A stretch of 35,319 nt of DNA from Hyella patelloides LEGE 07179 (GTDB lineage: Bacteria > Cyanobacteriota > Cyanobacteriia > Cyanobacteriales > Xenococcaceae): positions 1 through 35,319 of the forward strand of contig NZ_LR213808.1 in NCBI RefSeq assembly GCF_900659865.1. The letters run 5' to 3'. Both the position numbers and the translations under genes were made by a program. Numbering within the stretch: position 1 is the first letter of the stretch; each line of letters starts with the position of its first letter. The notes under the pieces are model-generated. The model was not told the origin of the DNA. It worked only from the letters and a program-made list of their open reading frames with translations, and did not search any database. Below, piece by piece: positions 7,838 through 16,116 of this stretch.

Positions 7838-8272
7838 CTATGCTTGATACTCAATATTGTTGGACTGCACGTCGTATTTTGCTGTTAAAATTCTTTCTTT
7901 ATCTGGTGCGTACATCAAGATAGTTAAATCTTGGTTGGGGAAATTTTTATGAAAACCCATTGTTAGAGCCTTTGCCAAAATTTGGACTTCTGTGGGGTTT
8001 ACTTCCTCGGAGATAACGACACCCAACTTATTATTATCTCGTACGTAGGAATCAGTAATCATTCCCTGGCTGGTGCTAACTACCCAATCACCAAATTTTT
8101 GTCCTGCAATGCTATCTCCTCTTTCTAATTGAGTGTAAGCTTCATTTCTGTCCAAAGTAGGATTAGGCAGAGTTGCAGTGTTGCTAGAAGAACAAGCTGT
8201 GGTGGTTGCTACCATTAAAACTAATAAGGTAGTAGCTACAAAGCGACGAATCTGAGCAAAATTGATTGCCAT
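7838..8272 (-). CDS. Small lipoprotein of unknown function
   Basis: The 144-residue product has a lipoprotein signal peptide: basic start, hydrophobic core LLVLMVATT and a lipobox ending in Cys about residue 27, followed by Ser-Ser-Ser. It should be lipidated and anchored to a membrane. The mature domain of about 115 residues is mixed alpha/beta with the segments GQKFGDWVVS and LTILMYAPDKERI. No catalytic motif is seen and I cannot name a family. AGGAG six bases before the ATG confirms the start. It lies between the CsbD gene and the 169-residue gene, all on the minus strand. A terminator at 8320 separates it from the CsbD gene, so it probably has its own promoter in the short gap. Confidence 0.8.
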   Translation of the reverse strand: MAINFAQIRRFVATTLLVLMVATTTACSSSNTATLPNPTLDRNEAYTQLERGDSIAGQKFGDWVVSTSQGMITDSYVRDNNKLGVVISEEVNPTEVQILAKALTMGFHKNFPNQDLTILMYAPDKERILTAKYDVQSNNIEYQA

Positions 8273-8319
8273 AAAAAACTCCTGATACTATATAAATAAT
8301 TGATGCTGTGATTTATCAA

Positions 8320-8354
8320 CAAAAAGAGAGAAGGAATTAACTATTTTCCTTCTC
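8320..8354 (-). terminator. Rho-independent terminator after the CsbD-like gene
   Basis: On the minus strand GAGAAGGAA and TTCCTTCTC form a perfect nine-base stem with a nine-base loop, followed by TCTTTTTG. It lies 32 bases after the CsbD stop. Confidence 0.85.
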
Positions 8355-8386
8355 AATTAGAATGAAACTAATTAACAATTTAATGA

Positions 8387-8569
8387 TTAGTCAATAGCTT
8401 TTTTTACAGCATCTTTTCCATCTTCAACAGCGTGTTGTGCAGAAGCTTCTGCTTGTTTTGCTTTACCTTTTGCCTGATCTTTCTTATTTCCAGTAATTTC
8501 GCCCATAGCTTCTTGAGCTTTACCTTCAATATTCTTAGCGGTAGCTTCTGCTCTATCTTCGGTACTCAT
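8387..8569 (-). CDS. CsbD-like stress protein
   Basis: The 60-residue product is a classic CsbD-family protein: very hydrophilic, rich in Ala, Lys, Glu and Gln, with the core EGKAQEAMGEITGNKKDQAKGKAKQ pattern at residues 15-39 split over two short helices. CsbD was described as a sigma-B-controlled general stress protein in Bacillus; the biochemical role is unknown. A strong AGGAGG site precedes the ATG at 8569, suggesting high expression. A perfect terminator follows, so it is probably a single-gene transcript. It is divergent from the large repeat membrane protein, with a dyad-rich region between them. Confidence 0.88.
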   Translation of the reverse strand: MSTEDRAEATAKNIEGKAQEAMGEITGNKKDQAKGKAKQAEASAQHAVEDGKDAVKKAID

Positions 8570-8674
8570 AATGAGTTTCCTCCTAATTATTTTTTTTGTA
8601 ACCGTTGTTACTTACATAATGTACTAAATATTTTATGGATGCTTAATCTACCAAAGGGAATAAAAAGATAATGA

Positions 8675-8716
8675 GTAATGAGTAATAAGTAATAAGTAAT
8701 AAGTAATAGGTAATAG
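8675..8716 (+). repeat. GTAATAA heptamer tandem array, six units
   Basis: Units GTAATGA, GTAATAA three times and GTAATAG twice run in perfect seven-base register, preceded by one degenerate unit. The array sits in the divergent region upstream of the CsbD gene. It belongs to the same family as the short copy at 5346. Confidence 0.85.
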
Positions 8717-8774
8717 TTTTTTACTTTTAAATCTTATTTTATAAAAGTTATATCTTTTGATGCTTGAAATTTTA

Positions 8775-8817
8775 GTCTACTTTAGGTAGACAATACATTA
8801 CCTATCTTAAGTAAGAT
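8775..8817. promoter_or_regulatory. Overlapping inverted repeats between CsbD gene and repeat membrane protein
   Basis: Three dyads are interlocked here: GTCTAC/GTAGAC (8775-8791), AGGTA/TACCT (about 8785-8803) and ATCTTA/TAAGAT (8804-8817, two-base loop). They lie about 200 bases before the CsbD start and 150 bases before the start of the large gene. This placement suits a shared operator or transcript leader hairpins. No binding protein can be named. Confidence 0.4.
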
Positions 8818-8966
8818 GATTGGGTATATGGATATCTACTAAAGTGTTGTCAAACAAAAAATATTATAGTGACTGGAATTATTCAAAAATTCATTTTGTT
8901 GATTTGGTGCTTAATACGCAGAAAGGACTGCGTATAACTTAATTGTTAGAAGAGAAGGAAAAAGTC

Positions 8967-11900
8967 GTGTTATATAACGAAACGGTGTTAATTGCACAGG
9001 TCATTGTAGAAACAGAACCAGATATAGAGGCAGTTCAAGATGCTTCTTTTATGTTCAATGGTCCTCAGTTTTTTGCAGCATTGATAGCTGGAGTGGTATT
9101 AGCTATTGCTTTCCAATTATTGTTTACTAACTTGGGTGTTGCTGCTGGTATCTCGTTAGCTGGCGGTAGTTCAGATTCGTCTTATCATGATGATAGTAGC
9201 AGTGGCTTTGGTAGCACTGTTAAGAAGATTGGTATGGCGGTGGGTTTAGGTACGTTAATTAGCGTCACCCTGGCTCTATTTATCGCTAGTATGTTAGCTG
9301 TCAAATTAGGTCTGTTTGTCTCTCCTCTTTCTGGGGCGATTGTGGGCTTGGTAATTTGGGCAACTTTCTTTGCTTTAATGATGCTGTTTAGCTCTAGGGC
9401 TATTGGCTCGTTATTGGGTTCAGTAGCTAGTACGGCTACTTCAGGAATGCAAGCCATTTTAGGTACGGCGACGGCTGCTTTAGGTGCTGGTGCTGCTAGC
9501 AAACAAGTAGTTAATACGGCTGAAGCTGCTGCTGCTGCGGTGAGAAGAGAAATTGGAATGGCAATCGATCCTGTATCGATGCGAGAAAATGTGGAAGATT
9601 TTTTACAGTCTGTCAAACCCGCAGGAGTTGATGTAGATAAGATTGCCAGGGATTTTGAACAGTTATTAGACGATGAAAACCTACAGGAAATTGCTAACAG
9701 CGATAGTCTTCGTGATATTAACCGTGATACCTTTGTACAGTTAGTAAGCGATCGCTCCGATTTATCGAAAAAAGATATCAATCGGATTGCTGATAAGTTA
9801 GATGGTGTGTGGCATAAAACTACTAAAAAATTAACCCCTTCTGGCGATCCTATTGCAGAATTTACCAACTACATCAAAACTGCAACCAAAGAACAACTTG
9901 TAGGCACAGATTTCGGCAATAAGTTAGATTCTCTAATTGATGAGATGGCAAAAAAACGTCGTTCTGAATCTTCTAACCCTTTAACTCAGGCTGCAAGCGT
10001 AGGGATGAATAGTCTAGTTGGGATGGTAATGGGTAGAACTGATTTAACAGATCTTGATGTTGATAAAGTTGTTAATCAGCTACAGAAATTACAGGGACAT
10101 ATTGGGGAACAAACTGACAAGGTGGCTTCTCAAGTAGGACTAATAGAAACCCCTGAAACTACGGTTAAAAAAGATATTAAACACTATCTGTCTAATGCCT
10201 ATTTGTGGCAACTCAAACAGAAAAACCTCGATCGCGAATTTCGCGATCTAATATACGATCCTGCTGCGGATCCTCAAGCTGTAGCCAACGATCTCAGACA
10301 GGTTAATCGCGCTGATTTTGTGGATATTCTGAAACAAAAAGGTATCCTGGCTCAAGCTCAAATTCGTAGTATCGCTAATATTTTAGAAGCAATTCGTTTG
10401 GAAGTCTTAGCAACCGCCGAAGCAGCCCAAGCTAGAGAAAAAAGTATTGAATTGATGGCGGAGGTTGAAAACTATTTAACGACTGTATCTAAAGAAGAAT
10501 TAGCACCAGAAAAAATCCAGATTAACTTCAAGCCAATCCTAGAAGACTTCGATGCTTCTTACGAACAACTAAGTAATCGTCTGGCAGTTTTAGACCGCCC
10601 AACTCTAGAAAGAATGCTAGAATTGCGCGGTGATATGGAGCAATATGAGATTTCTGCGATCGCAGGAGAGTTAGAACTAGCACGCGATCGTGTTTTAGAA
10701 GATGCACAGAAAAATTTAGGTCAAGCTCAAGCAGTTGCCGAAAGACAATGGTTACAGGTTCAGTCTTATCTCAAAGATACTGGTAAACCAGAACTCAATC
10801 CTGATGCTATCAAACGAGAATTAGAATTATTACTCAACAGACCTCAAGCAGGAAGTTCGGCACTAAAAGCCAGACTAGCAAGCTTTGACCGCGATACTTT
10901 AGTACAATTACTGGCTCAACGCCAGGACTTAAGCGAAGAGCAAATCGAGGATACTATTGATACTGTTGAGGGTGCATGGATGCGAGTTAGTAGCGCACCC
11001 CAGAAATTAGCAGGAAAAGCACAGGAACAATACGACCAAGCAACAACTGCGATCGCCAATTATCTTCGTGGTACAGGTAAACCCGAACTTAACCCCAGAG
11101 GTATTCAAAGAGATTTAACCCTATTGTTAAACGATCCTCAATTGGGTTCTAAAGCGATCCGTCAGCGTTTAGCAGCAATGGATCGCGATACTTTAGTACA
11201 GTTACTAGCCCAGCGTCGGGATTTAAGCGAAAATGATATCAATCAAGTAATTGATGATGTGCAGTCTACCTTACGCGCCATTGCCAAAGCACCCCGTCGC
11301 GCAGCAATTCGTACTCAAGAAAAAGTCCAAGACTTTAAAGAGTCAATTGCAGACTACCTGCGTTCTACCGATAAAGCAGAATTAAGCCCTGCGGGTATCA
11401 AGCGAGATGTCGAATTATTGCTTAACGATCCTCGTGCTGGAGCAGAAAGCCTTAAAGAAAGACTAGCAAGTTTCGATCGCGATACTTTAGTTGCACTGTT
11501 AATTCAACGAGATGATATCTCTGAAGCAGATGTTAATAACGTCGTAGATCGAATTCTCGAAGTCAGAGATAATGCGATTGCACAGCTACAAATGGTGCAG
11601 GACAAAATTAAATCTGTAATTGATAGTTTACTGGCAAAAATCAAAGCCTATCTTGATAGCTTAGATCGCCCAGAACTCGCTTACGAAGGTATCAGAAGAG
11701 ATATTAATGTGATGTTTGACGATCCTCAAGCTGGTTTTACCGCACTGAAAGATCGTTTTTCTCAAGTAGATCGCGATACCCTAATTGCGGTGATGAGTTC
11801 TCGTGATGACATTTCCGAAGCCGATGCTAATCGCATTATCAACCAAATCGAAAGAACCCGCGATCGCACCATCCAACGTGCCGAACGGATTCAAACCGAA

Positions 11901-12056
11901 GCGGTAATGCGTCTCGAAACTGCCAAAAAACAAGCTGCGATGCAAGTAGAGGAGACTCGTAAAGCTGCTGCAACTGCTTCCTGGTGGCTATTTATCACTG
12001 CTACTGTATCAGCGATCGCTTCTGCCACTGCTGGTGCATTGGGTGTTGTTGGTTAA
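8967..12056 (+). CDS. Large membrane protein with eight tandem helical repeats (period 98 residues)
   Basis: The GTG at 8967, seven bases after AGAAGGA, is the best start (1029 residues); TTG 8943 is an alternative. Three membrane segments (about 34-63, 88-115, 120-143) precede a Gly/Ala-rich stretch. Eight repeats follow, anchored by an aromatic-Leu/Ile pair at about residues 212, 302, 407, 503, 601, 699, 797 and 895. The last five anchors are exactly 98 residues apart. The repeat core reads KPELNP, IKR(E/D), LLLNDPQAG, RLASFDRDTLVQLLAQR, DLSE. A hydrophobic C-terminal segment (about 1004-1029) probably re-enters the membrane. I recognise no named family and no catalytic motif. The long helical array tethered at both ends suggests a structural or scaffold role. 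It is divergent from the CsbD gene and ends in a good terminator. Confidence 0.9.
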   Translation: MLYNETVLIAQVIVETEPDIEAVQDASFMFNGPQFFAALIAGVVLAIAFQLLFTNLGVAAGISLAGGSSDSSYHDDSSSGFGSTVKKIGMAVGLGTLISVTLALFIASMLAVKLGLFVSPLSGAIVGLVIWATFFALMMLFSSRAIGSLLGSVASTATSGMQAILGTATAALGAGAASKQVVNTAEAAAAAVRREIGMAIDPVSMRENVEDFLQSVKPAGVDVDKIARDFEQLLDDENLQEIANSDSLRDINRDTFVQLVSDRSDLSKKDINRIADKLDGVWHKTTKKLTPSGDPIAEFTNYIKTATKEQLVGTDFGNKLDSLIDEMAKKRRSESSNPLTQAASVGMNSLVGMVMGRTDLTDLDVDKVVNQLQKLQGHIGEQTDKVASQVGLIETPETTVKKDIKHYLSNAYLWQLKQKNLDREFRDLIYDPAADPQAVANDLRQVNRADFVDILKQKGILAQAQIRSIANILEAIRLEVLATAEAAQAREKSIELMAEVENYLTTVSKEELAPEKIQINFKPILEDFDASYEQLSNRLAVLDRPTLERMLELRGDMEQYEISAIAGELELARDRVLEDAQKNLGQAQAVAERQWLQVQSYLKDTGKPELNPDAIKRELELLLNRPQAGSSALKARLASFDRDTLVQLLAQRQDLSEEQIEDTIDTVEGAWMRVSSAPQKLAGKAQEQYDQATTAIANYLRGTGKPELNPRGIQRDLTLLLNDPQLGSKAIRQRLAAMDRDTLVQLLAQRRDLSENDINQVIDDVQSTLRAIAKAPRRAAIRTQEKVQDFKESIADYLRSTDKAELSPAGIKRDVELLLNDPRAGAESLKERLASFDRDTLVALLIQRDDISEADVNNVVDRILEVRDNAIAQLQMVQDKIKSVIDSLLAKIKAYLDSLDRPELAYEGIRRDINVMFDDPQAGFTALKDRFSQVDRDTLIAVMSSRDDISEADANRIINQIERTRDRTIQRAERIQTEAVMRLETAKKQAAMQVEETRKAAATASWWLFITATVSAIASATAGALGVVG

Positions 12057-12084
12057 TTGATTGTTAACAGTTTGTTTGGCAAGA

Positions 12085-12113
12085 GACGTAGTTATTAATA
12101 GCTGCGTCTTTTT
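12085..12113 (+). terminator. Rho-independent terminator of the repeat membrane protein gene
   Basis: GACGTAG pairs with CTGCGTC (one G-T wobble) around a ten-base loop and is followed by TTTTTC. The stop codon is 29 bases upstream. Confidence 0.85.
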
Positions 12114-12140
12114 CTCTATTGTTACAAAGCCTACGGCTTT

Positions 12141-12168
12141 AGCTATAAGCTATAAGCTTTAAGCTTTA
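12141..12168 (+). repeat. AGCTATA/AGCTTTA heptamer run, four units
   Basis: AGCTATA twice and AGCTTTA twice are joined in perfect seven-base register. Shorter runs of the same AGCT(T/A)NN type recur at about 12609, 12769, 12908, 14200, 17755 and 22785. Confidence 0.75.
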
Positions 12169-12630
12169 AGTCTTCCATAGCAATCGCGCTTATAGCTATA
12201 TTTGGGTTAATGCCCCGACCAAATTATGGGAGCAAGCGTACTTAAAGGAGTGAGAGCTTCAGTCTTGTTGCCCTGCTTATAGCTTATGACAATCGCGCTT
12301 ACAGCTAATTGACTAAATATAATTCAAGACAGATGTTTAAAAGACTTCTTTGTTCTTTGCCATTATCTTATCGATCGATCGTATAAGAAAAATTAGAATC
12401 AAAGTGTTATCTATAGTTATTTAAAAGCAGAAAAATAGAAAGTCAAATCTATAATTTTGCTTTCCATATTTATGATAGTTAAATAATCAACAAAGCCAGG
12501 GTAGTATTAATCTTAATTCGTCATGGTCAAAGTACTTAGAATACTTTACTCTTGTCTATACAGTAAATAAAGAGGGCGAGATTGTAGATAAGCAAGTTTT
12601 AATCAGCTAACAGCTTTAATATCTAAACTC

Positions 12631-12671
12631 TAAGACGGGGCGTATCCCCAAGAGACAGCCCCTCCTCTAAG
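12631..12671. repeat. Dispersed GGGGC/GCCCC palindromic element, short copy
   Basis: TAAGACGGGGC is followed by a four-base spacer, CCCCAAGAGACAGCCCC and then TCCTCTAAGC. The same parts, with an extra inner hairpin arm, occur at 14143. This copy appears to lack the left inner arm CTCTTGGGG. Confidence 0.7.
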
Positions 12672-12975
12672 CGAAAAACTCTAAGAACAAGCTGCAAGCT
12701 TTTAGGCAATTTTCTCACTTGGCAAATAATGCAGTTAAACTCAATAGATGTTTAATTTTTAACCAGCTATAAGCTTTAAGCTCGCTTGCTGTAAGCGAAT
12801 AATTAAACCCCCTCGCCCAAAACGAATTACACCACCCCTTAATTTATCTCCTTTCCCCTCTTGACATTTGGCATTCATGCTTAACTTGTCACCAATGGCT
12901 AATAGCTTATAGCCTATAGCTTACAGCTAATCGCGTAGCGATTTTAACTTCTTTCTTTTTCCTTTATTAAAAGCC

Positions 12976-14052
12976 ATGACAGTTCTACTTGGTTTCAATT
13001 CCCGATATATTATTTACATTAGATACTTTTTAAGGAAAATCAATCGTCAGCTTAATCTCAAACAACTTTGGTATCAAGATAACGGAAATTGGCATTGGGT
13101 CAAAGAAAAACCAGTACCAATTGCTAGTCTCAATCGTAGTCTGTGGCGTTTATCTGTACCCTCGTTTAGTTTTCACTTTATGTTAGGACTATCAGCGATT
13201 ATTTCTACTTTGGGGTTACTGGCGAACAGCGTGGCAATTATTATCGGGGCGATGATTATTGCGCCTTTAATGGGTCCCATTGTGGGAATGGCTTACTCTG
13301 TGTCAATGGGCAATCGTAAACTATTACGTCGTTCTAGTTTTACCTTATTCAAAGGTATCATTTTAACTATCTTGGTTTCTTGGCTGACATCATCGCTAAT
13401 TGGTTTAAAAACCGTAGATTCAGAGATACTTTCCCGCAGTAACCCCACCTTAATTGATTTTAGTATTGCTATGGCAGCAGGTGCAGCAAGTGCTTTTGCT
13501 AATACTCGTCGCAGTATTTCTAGTGCTTTACCAGGAGTTGCGATCGCTGTTGCTTTAGTGCCTCCTCTTAGTGTAGTAGGTATCGGTTTGGGATTAGAAA
13601 AAGAAAATATTGCCATCGGTGCAGCCTTATTATTTTTAACAAACCTAATCTGTATTATCTTTTTCGGTAGTTTAGTCTTTTTATTTCAGTCTTACGGTAG
13701 TATCGATCGCGCCAAACATGGACTAGCTATGTCCACTGTGGTGATGTTTCTTTTGGGTATACCTTTGACTCTTTCGATGCGTGAGTTAATTATCGAGAAT
13801 AAAGTAGGCTCCCAAATATCCAATTTAATAGTTTCGGAGACTGAAACTTTTGGCAACACTGATATCAGATTGATTACTGTTATTCCCAAAAAAGGCTATC
13901 TTAAAGTAGAAATAGAGATTGCTGCACCAGTTGACTCAATTTCTCAACGGCAAATCGATCTGGTTAAAGACTTTCTGGTTGATAAGATTGGTGAGCCTAT
14001 TGATTTAGAAGTTACAATTATTCCTGTAAGAATCTTAAAGTCAGCTAACTAG
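12976..14052 (+). CDS. DUF389 family membrane protein
   Basis: The 358-residue protein has a soluble N-terminus of about 60 residues, then a block of membrane helices with the family hallmarks GAMIIAPLMGPIVG and PGVAIAVALVPPLSVVG. A soluble C-terminal domain of about 85 residues follows (from roughly residue 275), with a strand-helix pattern. DUF389 proteins are integral membrane proteins in bacteria and archaea with no settled function; the paired Pro/Gly-rich motifs resemble transport or channel elements. The ATG at 12976 has no strong ribosome site, and the first 30 residues could be extra. It stands alone between two repeat-rich gaps. Confidence 0.88.
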   Translation: MTVLLGFNSRYIIYIRYFLRKINRQLNLKQLWYQDNGNWHWVKEKPVPIASLNRSLWRLSVPSFSFHFMLGLSAIISTLGLLANSVAIIIGAMIIAPLMGPIVGMAYSVSMGNRKLLRRSSFTLFKGIILTILVSWLTSSLIGLKTVDSEILSRSNPTLIDFSIAMAAGAASAFANTRRSISSALPGVAIAVALVPPLSVVGIGLGLEKENIAIGAALLFLTNLICIIFFGSLVFLFQSYGSIDRAKHGLAMSTVVMFLLGIPLTLSMRELIIENKVGSQISNLIVSETETFGNTDIRLITVIPKKGYLKVEIEIAAPVDSISQRQIDLVKDFLVDKIGEPIDLEVTIIPVRILKSAN

Positions 14053-14459
14053 AAAATTTTTTCGATTCGTCTAATCTACTCACAGCCGTTTTCAATTCGA
14101 TAGACTCCGCTTTTGATTAGTTAGTTTGGAGCTTCCAAGCTCTAAGACGGGGCATATAAACTCTTGGGGAAACCCCAAGAGACAGCCCCTCCTCTAAGCT
14201 CTAAGCTCGCTTGTTGCTTAAGTAATTGGATATGTTAAATGGTCTACTATGCTTGAAAAGTGCAGTCAAAATAATTCATAATCTTTTTTGTTAAGTTAGC
14301 AATCTGATTTGTGATTTTTATCGGGGATTTCTAATTTTTACATTACTACTAATAAATCTCAACGATGAATGAAGAAGTTTTCTCACTACAGAAAGATGTC
14401 ATAATTCTTTTCAGGACTTTAAAGTTGAGAAATCAAAAAACTATTTAAGATCGAGTTAG
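14053..14459. other. Gene-free interval between DUF389 and phosphoesterase genes
   Basis: No gene is seen. The interval holds the long copy of the palindromic element (14143-14200) and short AGCT-type repeats. The rest is AT-rich sequence that presumably includes the phosphoesterase promoter. Confidence 0.5.
14143..14200. repeat. Dispersed GGGGC/GCCCC palindromic element, long copy with nested hairpin
   Basis: The inner hairpin is perfect: CTCTTGGGG (14161-14169), loop AAA, CCCCAAGAG (14173-14181). It is enclosed by GGGGC (14149-14153) and GCCCC (14185-14189). Flanks TCTAAGAC and TCCTCTAAGC match the copy at 12631. Folded as RNA this would be a very stable stem. Confidence 0.8.
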
Positions 14460-16025
14460 ATGGAATTTGTTAGCGATCCCGATATTACAGTTAAAATTGA
14501 CCAAATGAGGCGCAGAGTGCGCTGGAAAGAGGAATTATTTTTGAACAAAGCGATCGACCAAACTAAATTAGCGATCGACGATGACAATACAGACAATCCT
14601 AATTTCTCTTTCTTAGTTATTGGAGATAGTGGTTGTGGCTCTCATCTTAAACATCATCCCCAACGCAAGATCGCTGAAATGATGTTACAACATCAACAAA
14701 AATGTAGTTTTATTCTCCATACTGGGGATGTGGTTTATCAAGTAGGCTCTAACGAATATTATCAGAATAATTTTATTAATCCTTATAAAGAGTTTTTAGT
14801 GGGAGGAGAAAAACCGCAACAGCTTGAATACGATCGCCTGACTTTTAAACTACCCTTTTTTCTGGTCCCTGGCAATCACGACTATTACGACTTACCTCTA
14901 ATTTATGGTATCTTGGCACAAGCTACTTGGTTGCCTCGTCGTTTGCTACGGGGCAGAATAAATTTAGATGTCGGTTGGCATGGCTCAGATTGTGGAGATG
15001 CTTATGCGAGAGCCTTTCTGGATTATTTAATCGCTCTCAAAGGTAGAACTAATTTAGAACGCCATTTAGATACTCACTACACTGCCCAACATATAGGCGA
15101 TCGCTGTTTGCATTATCAGCCAGAAAAATTTACCCGCTTGCCTAATCGTTACTATACTTTTCGCTATGGGGGAATTGATTTCTTGGCCCTTGATTCTAAT
15201 ACTTTTAATCAGCCTCTAACTATACCCGATACAGAAGAAGGGGAAACTAAAAGGGCAAAATTATTAAGTCGTCAAAGTGAACTAGAAGATCGAGAACAAA
15301 AGATACAAGAAGCGATCGAGCAACTTGATATTAACAATCCCGAAGATGCCGAACAAATAGATGATTATTATGCCAAATTAGAACATATCGAAGAAAGTAA
15401 GCGCGATATTGAAAAACAACTAAATATAAATAAACAAAAGCAAACAACCGATTGGCAACAATTAGAATGGCTTAAGGATAGTTTAGTAGCATCCTGGCAA
15501 GATGAAACAGCCAGAGGTAGAATTATTTTCTTACACCATCCCGCTTACGTTACCGAAACTACTAAATGGGATCAGGGACAGACTTTAGCAATTCGCGATC
15601 GCTTGCGTCAGGTATTTAACGATACTGTTAAAGAGATAGGTACATTACCCGAAGGACGCTCTGTAGTCGATCTAGTAATATCAGGTCATGCTCACTGTTT
15701 AGAACATCTCTATACCAAAAATACGGGATATGCCGATTCTGAGACTAACTGGATTGTCTGCGGTGGTAGCGGTCATAGTTTACGCCGTCAACGTCAAGAA
15801 GGAACAGTATTATTTCAAGATGCCGCTCTCGATTCTCAGCCCATCGGTCAATCGCAACTATATTTAGGTCGTAATGGTAGCGGAAAAGATAAAAAACGAC
15901 CCTATTCGTTCTTACGCATTGATGTTCAAGCTGGCAATAAACCCCAGTTTACCGTCAATACTTATGTAGCTGAATGGCATCAACGTCAATGGAATGAATA
16001 CGCCATCGACCCTTTTACTATTTAA
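14460..16025 (+). CDS. Calcineurin-like metallophosphoesterase with coiled-coil insert
   Basis: The 521-residue protein shows all metal-site motifs of the family in order: VIGDSG (Asp56), HTGDVVY (Asp90), PGNHDYYD (139-141), the His pair in FLHHPAY (359-360) and SGHAHCLEH (410-412). Two metal ions should be bound and a phosphoester hydrolysed. Between the third and fourth motifs is a highly charged insert (about 262-330) predicted to form a helical hairpin or coiled coil. There is no signal peptide, so it is cytosolic. The substrate cannot be read from sequence. It precedes the DUF1206 gene by about 90 bases and could share a transcript. The core assignment is firm. Confidence 0.93.
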   Translation: MEFVSDPDITVKIDQMRRRVRWKEELFLNKAIDQTKLAIDDDNTDNPNFSFLVIGDSGCGSHLKHHPQRKIAEMMLQHQQKCSFILHTGDVVYQVGSNEYYQNNFINPYKEFLVGGEKPQQLEYDRLTFKLPFFLVPGNHDYYDLPLIYGILAQATWLPRRLLRGRINLDVGWHGSDCGDAYARAFLDYLIALKGRTNLERHLDTHYTAQHIGDRCLHYQPEKFTRLPNRYYTFRYGGIDFLALDSNTFNQPLTIPDTEEGETKRAKLLSRQSELEDREQKIQEAIEQLDINNPEDAEQIDDYYAKLEHIEESKRDIEKQLNINKQKQTTDWQQLEWLKDSLVASWQDETARGRIIFLHHPAYVTETTKWDQGQTLAIRDRLRQVFNDTVKEIGTLPEGRSVVDLVISGHAHCLEHLYTKNTGYADSETNWIVCGGSGHSLRRQRQEGTVLFQDAALDSQPIGQSQLYLGRNGSGKDKKRPYSFLRIDVQAGNKPQFTVNTYVAEWHQRQWNEYAIDPFTI

Positions 16026-16116
16026 TTTTTGTCTAACTAGATTACTCAGGGTAAGATTGCCTAATTTACCCGCTAGAATTAATTTTTTTTACTTTTGAGA
16101 TAGACCAATCTACATC

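Larger units (their letters stand above)
12114..12975. other. Gene-free interval rich in short repeats
   Basis: No convincing gene is seen in this 860-base stretch. It holds the AGCTNNA heptamer runs at 12141, about 12609, 12769 and 12908. It also has two copies of the phrase CAATCGCGCTTA(T/C)AGCTA (12181 and 12290) and one copy of the GGGGC/GCCCC palindromic element at 12631. The promoter of the DUF389 gene must lie near the end but is not obvious. Confidence 0.6.

Noticed and set aside
9185-9868. 227-codon minus-strand frame inside the large repeat gene
   Set aside because: It mirrors the coding strand of a gene with clear domain structure and has no motif or ribosome site.
16049-16071. 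Hairpin GGGTAA/TTACCC after the phosphoesterase gene
   Set aside because: The stem is six pairs and no T tract follows directly; too weak to call a terminator.
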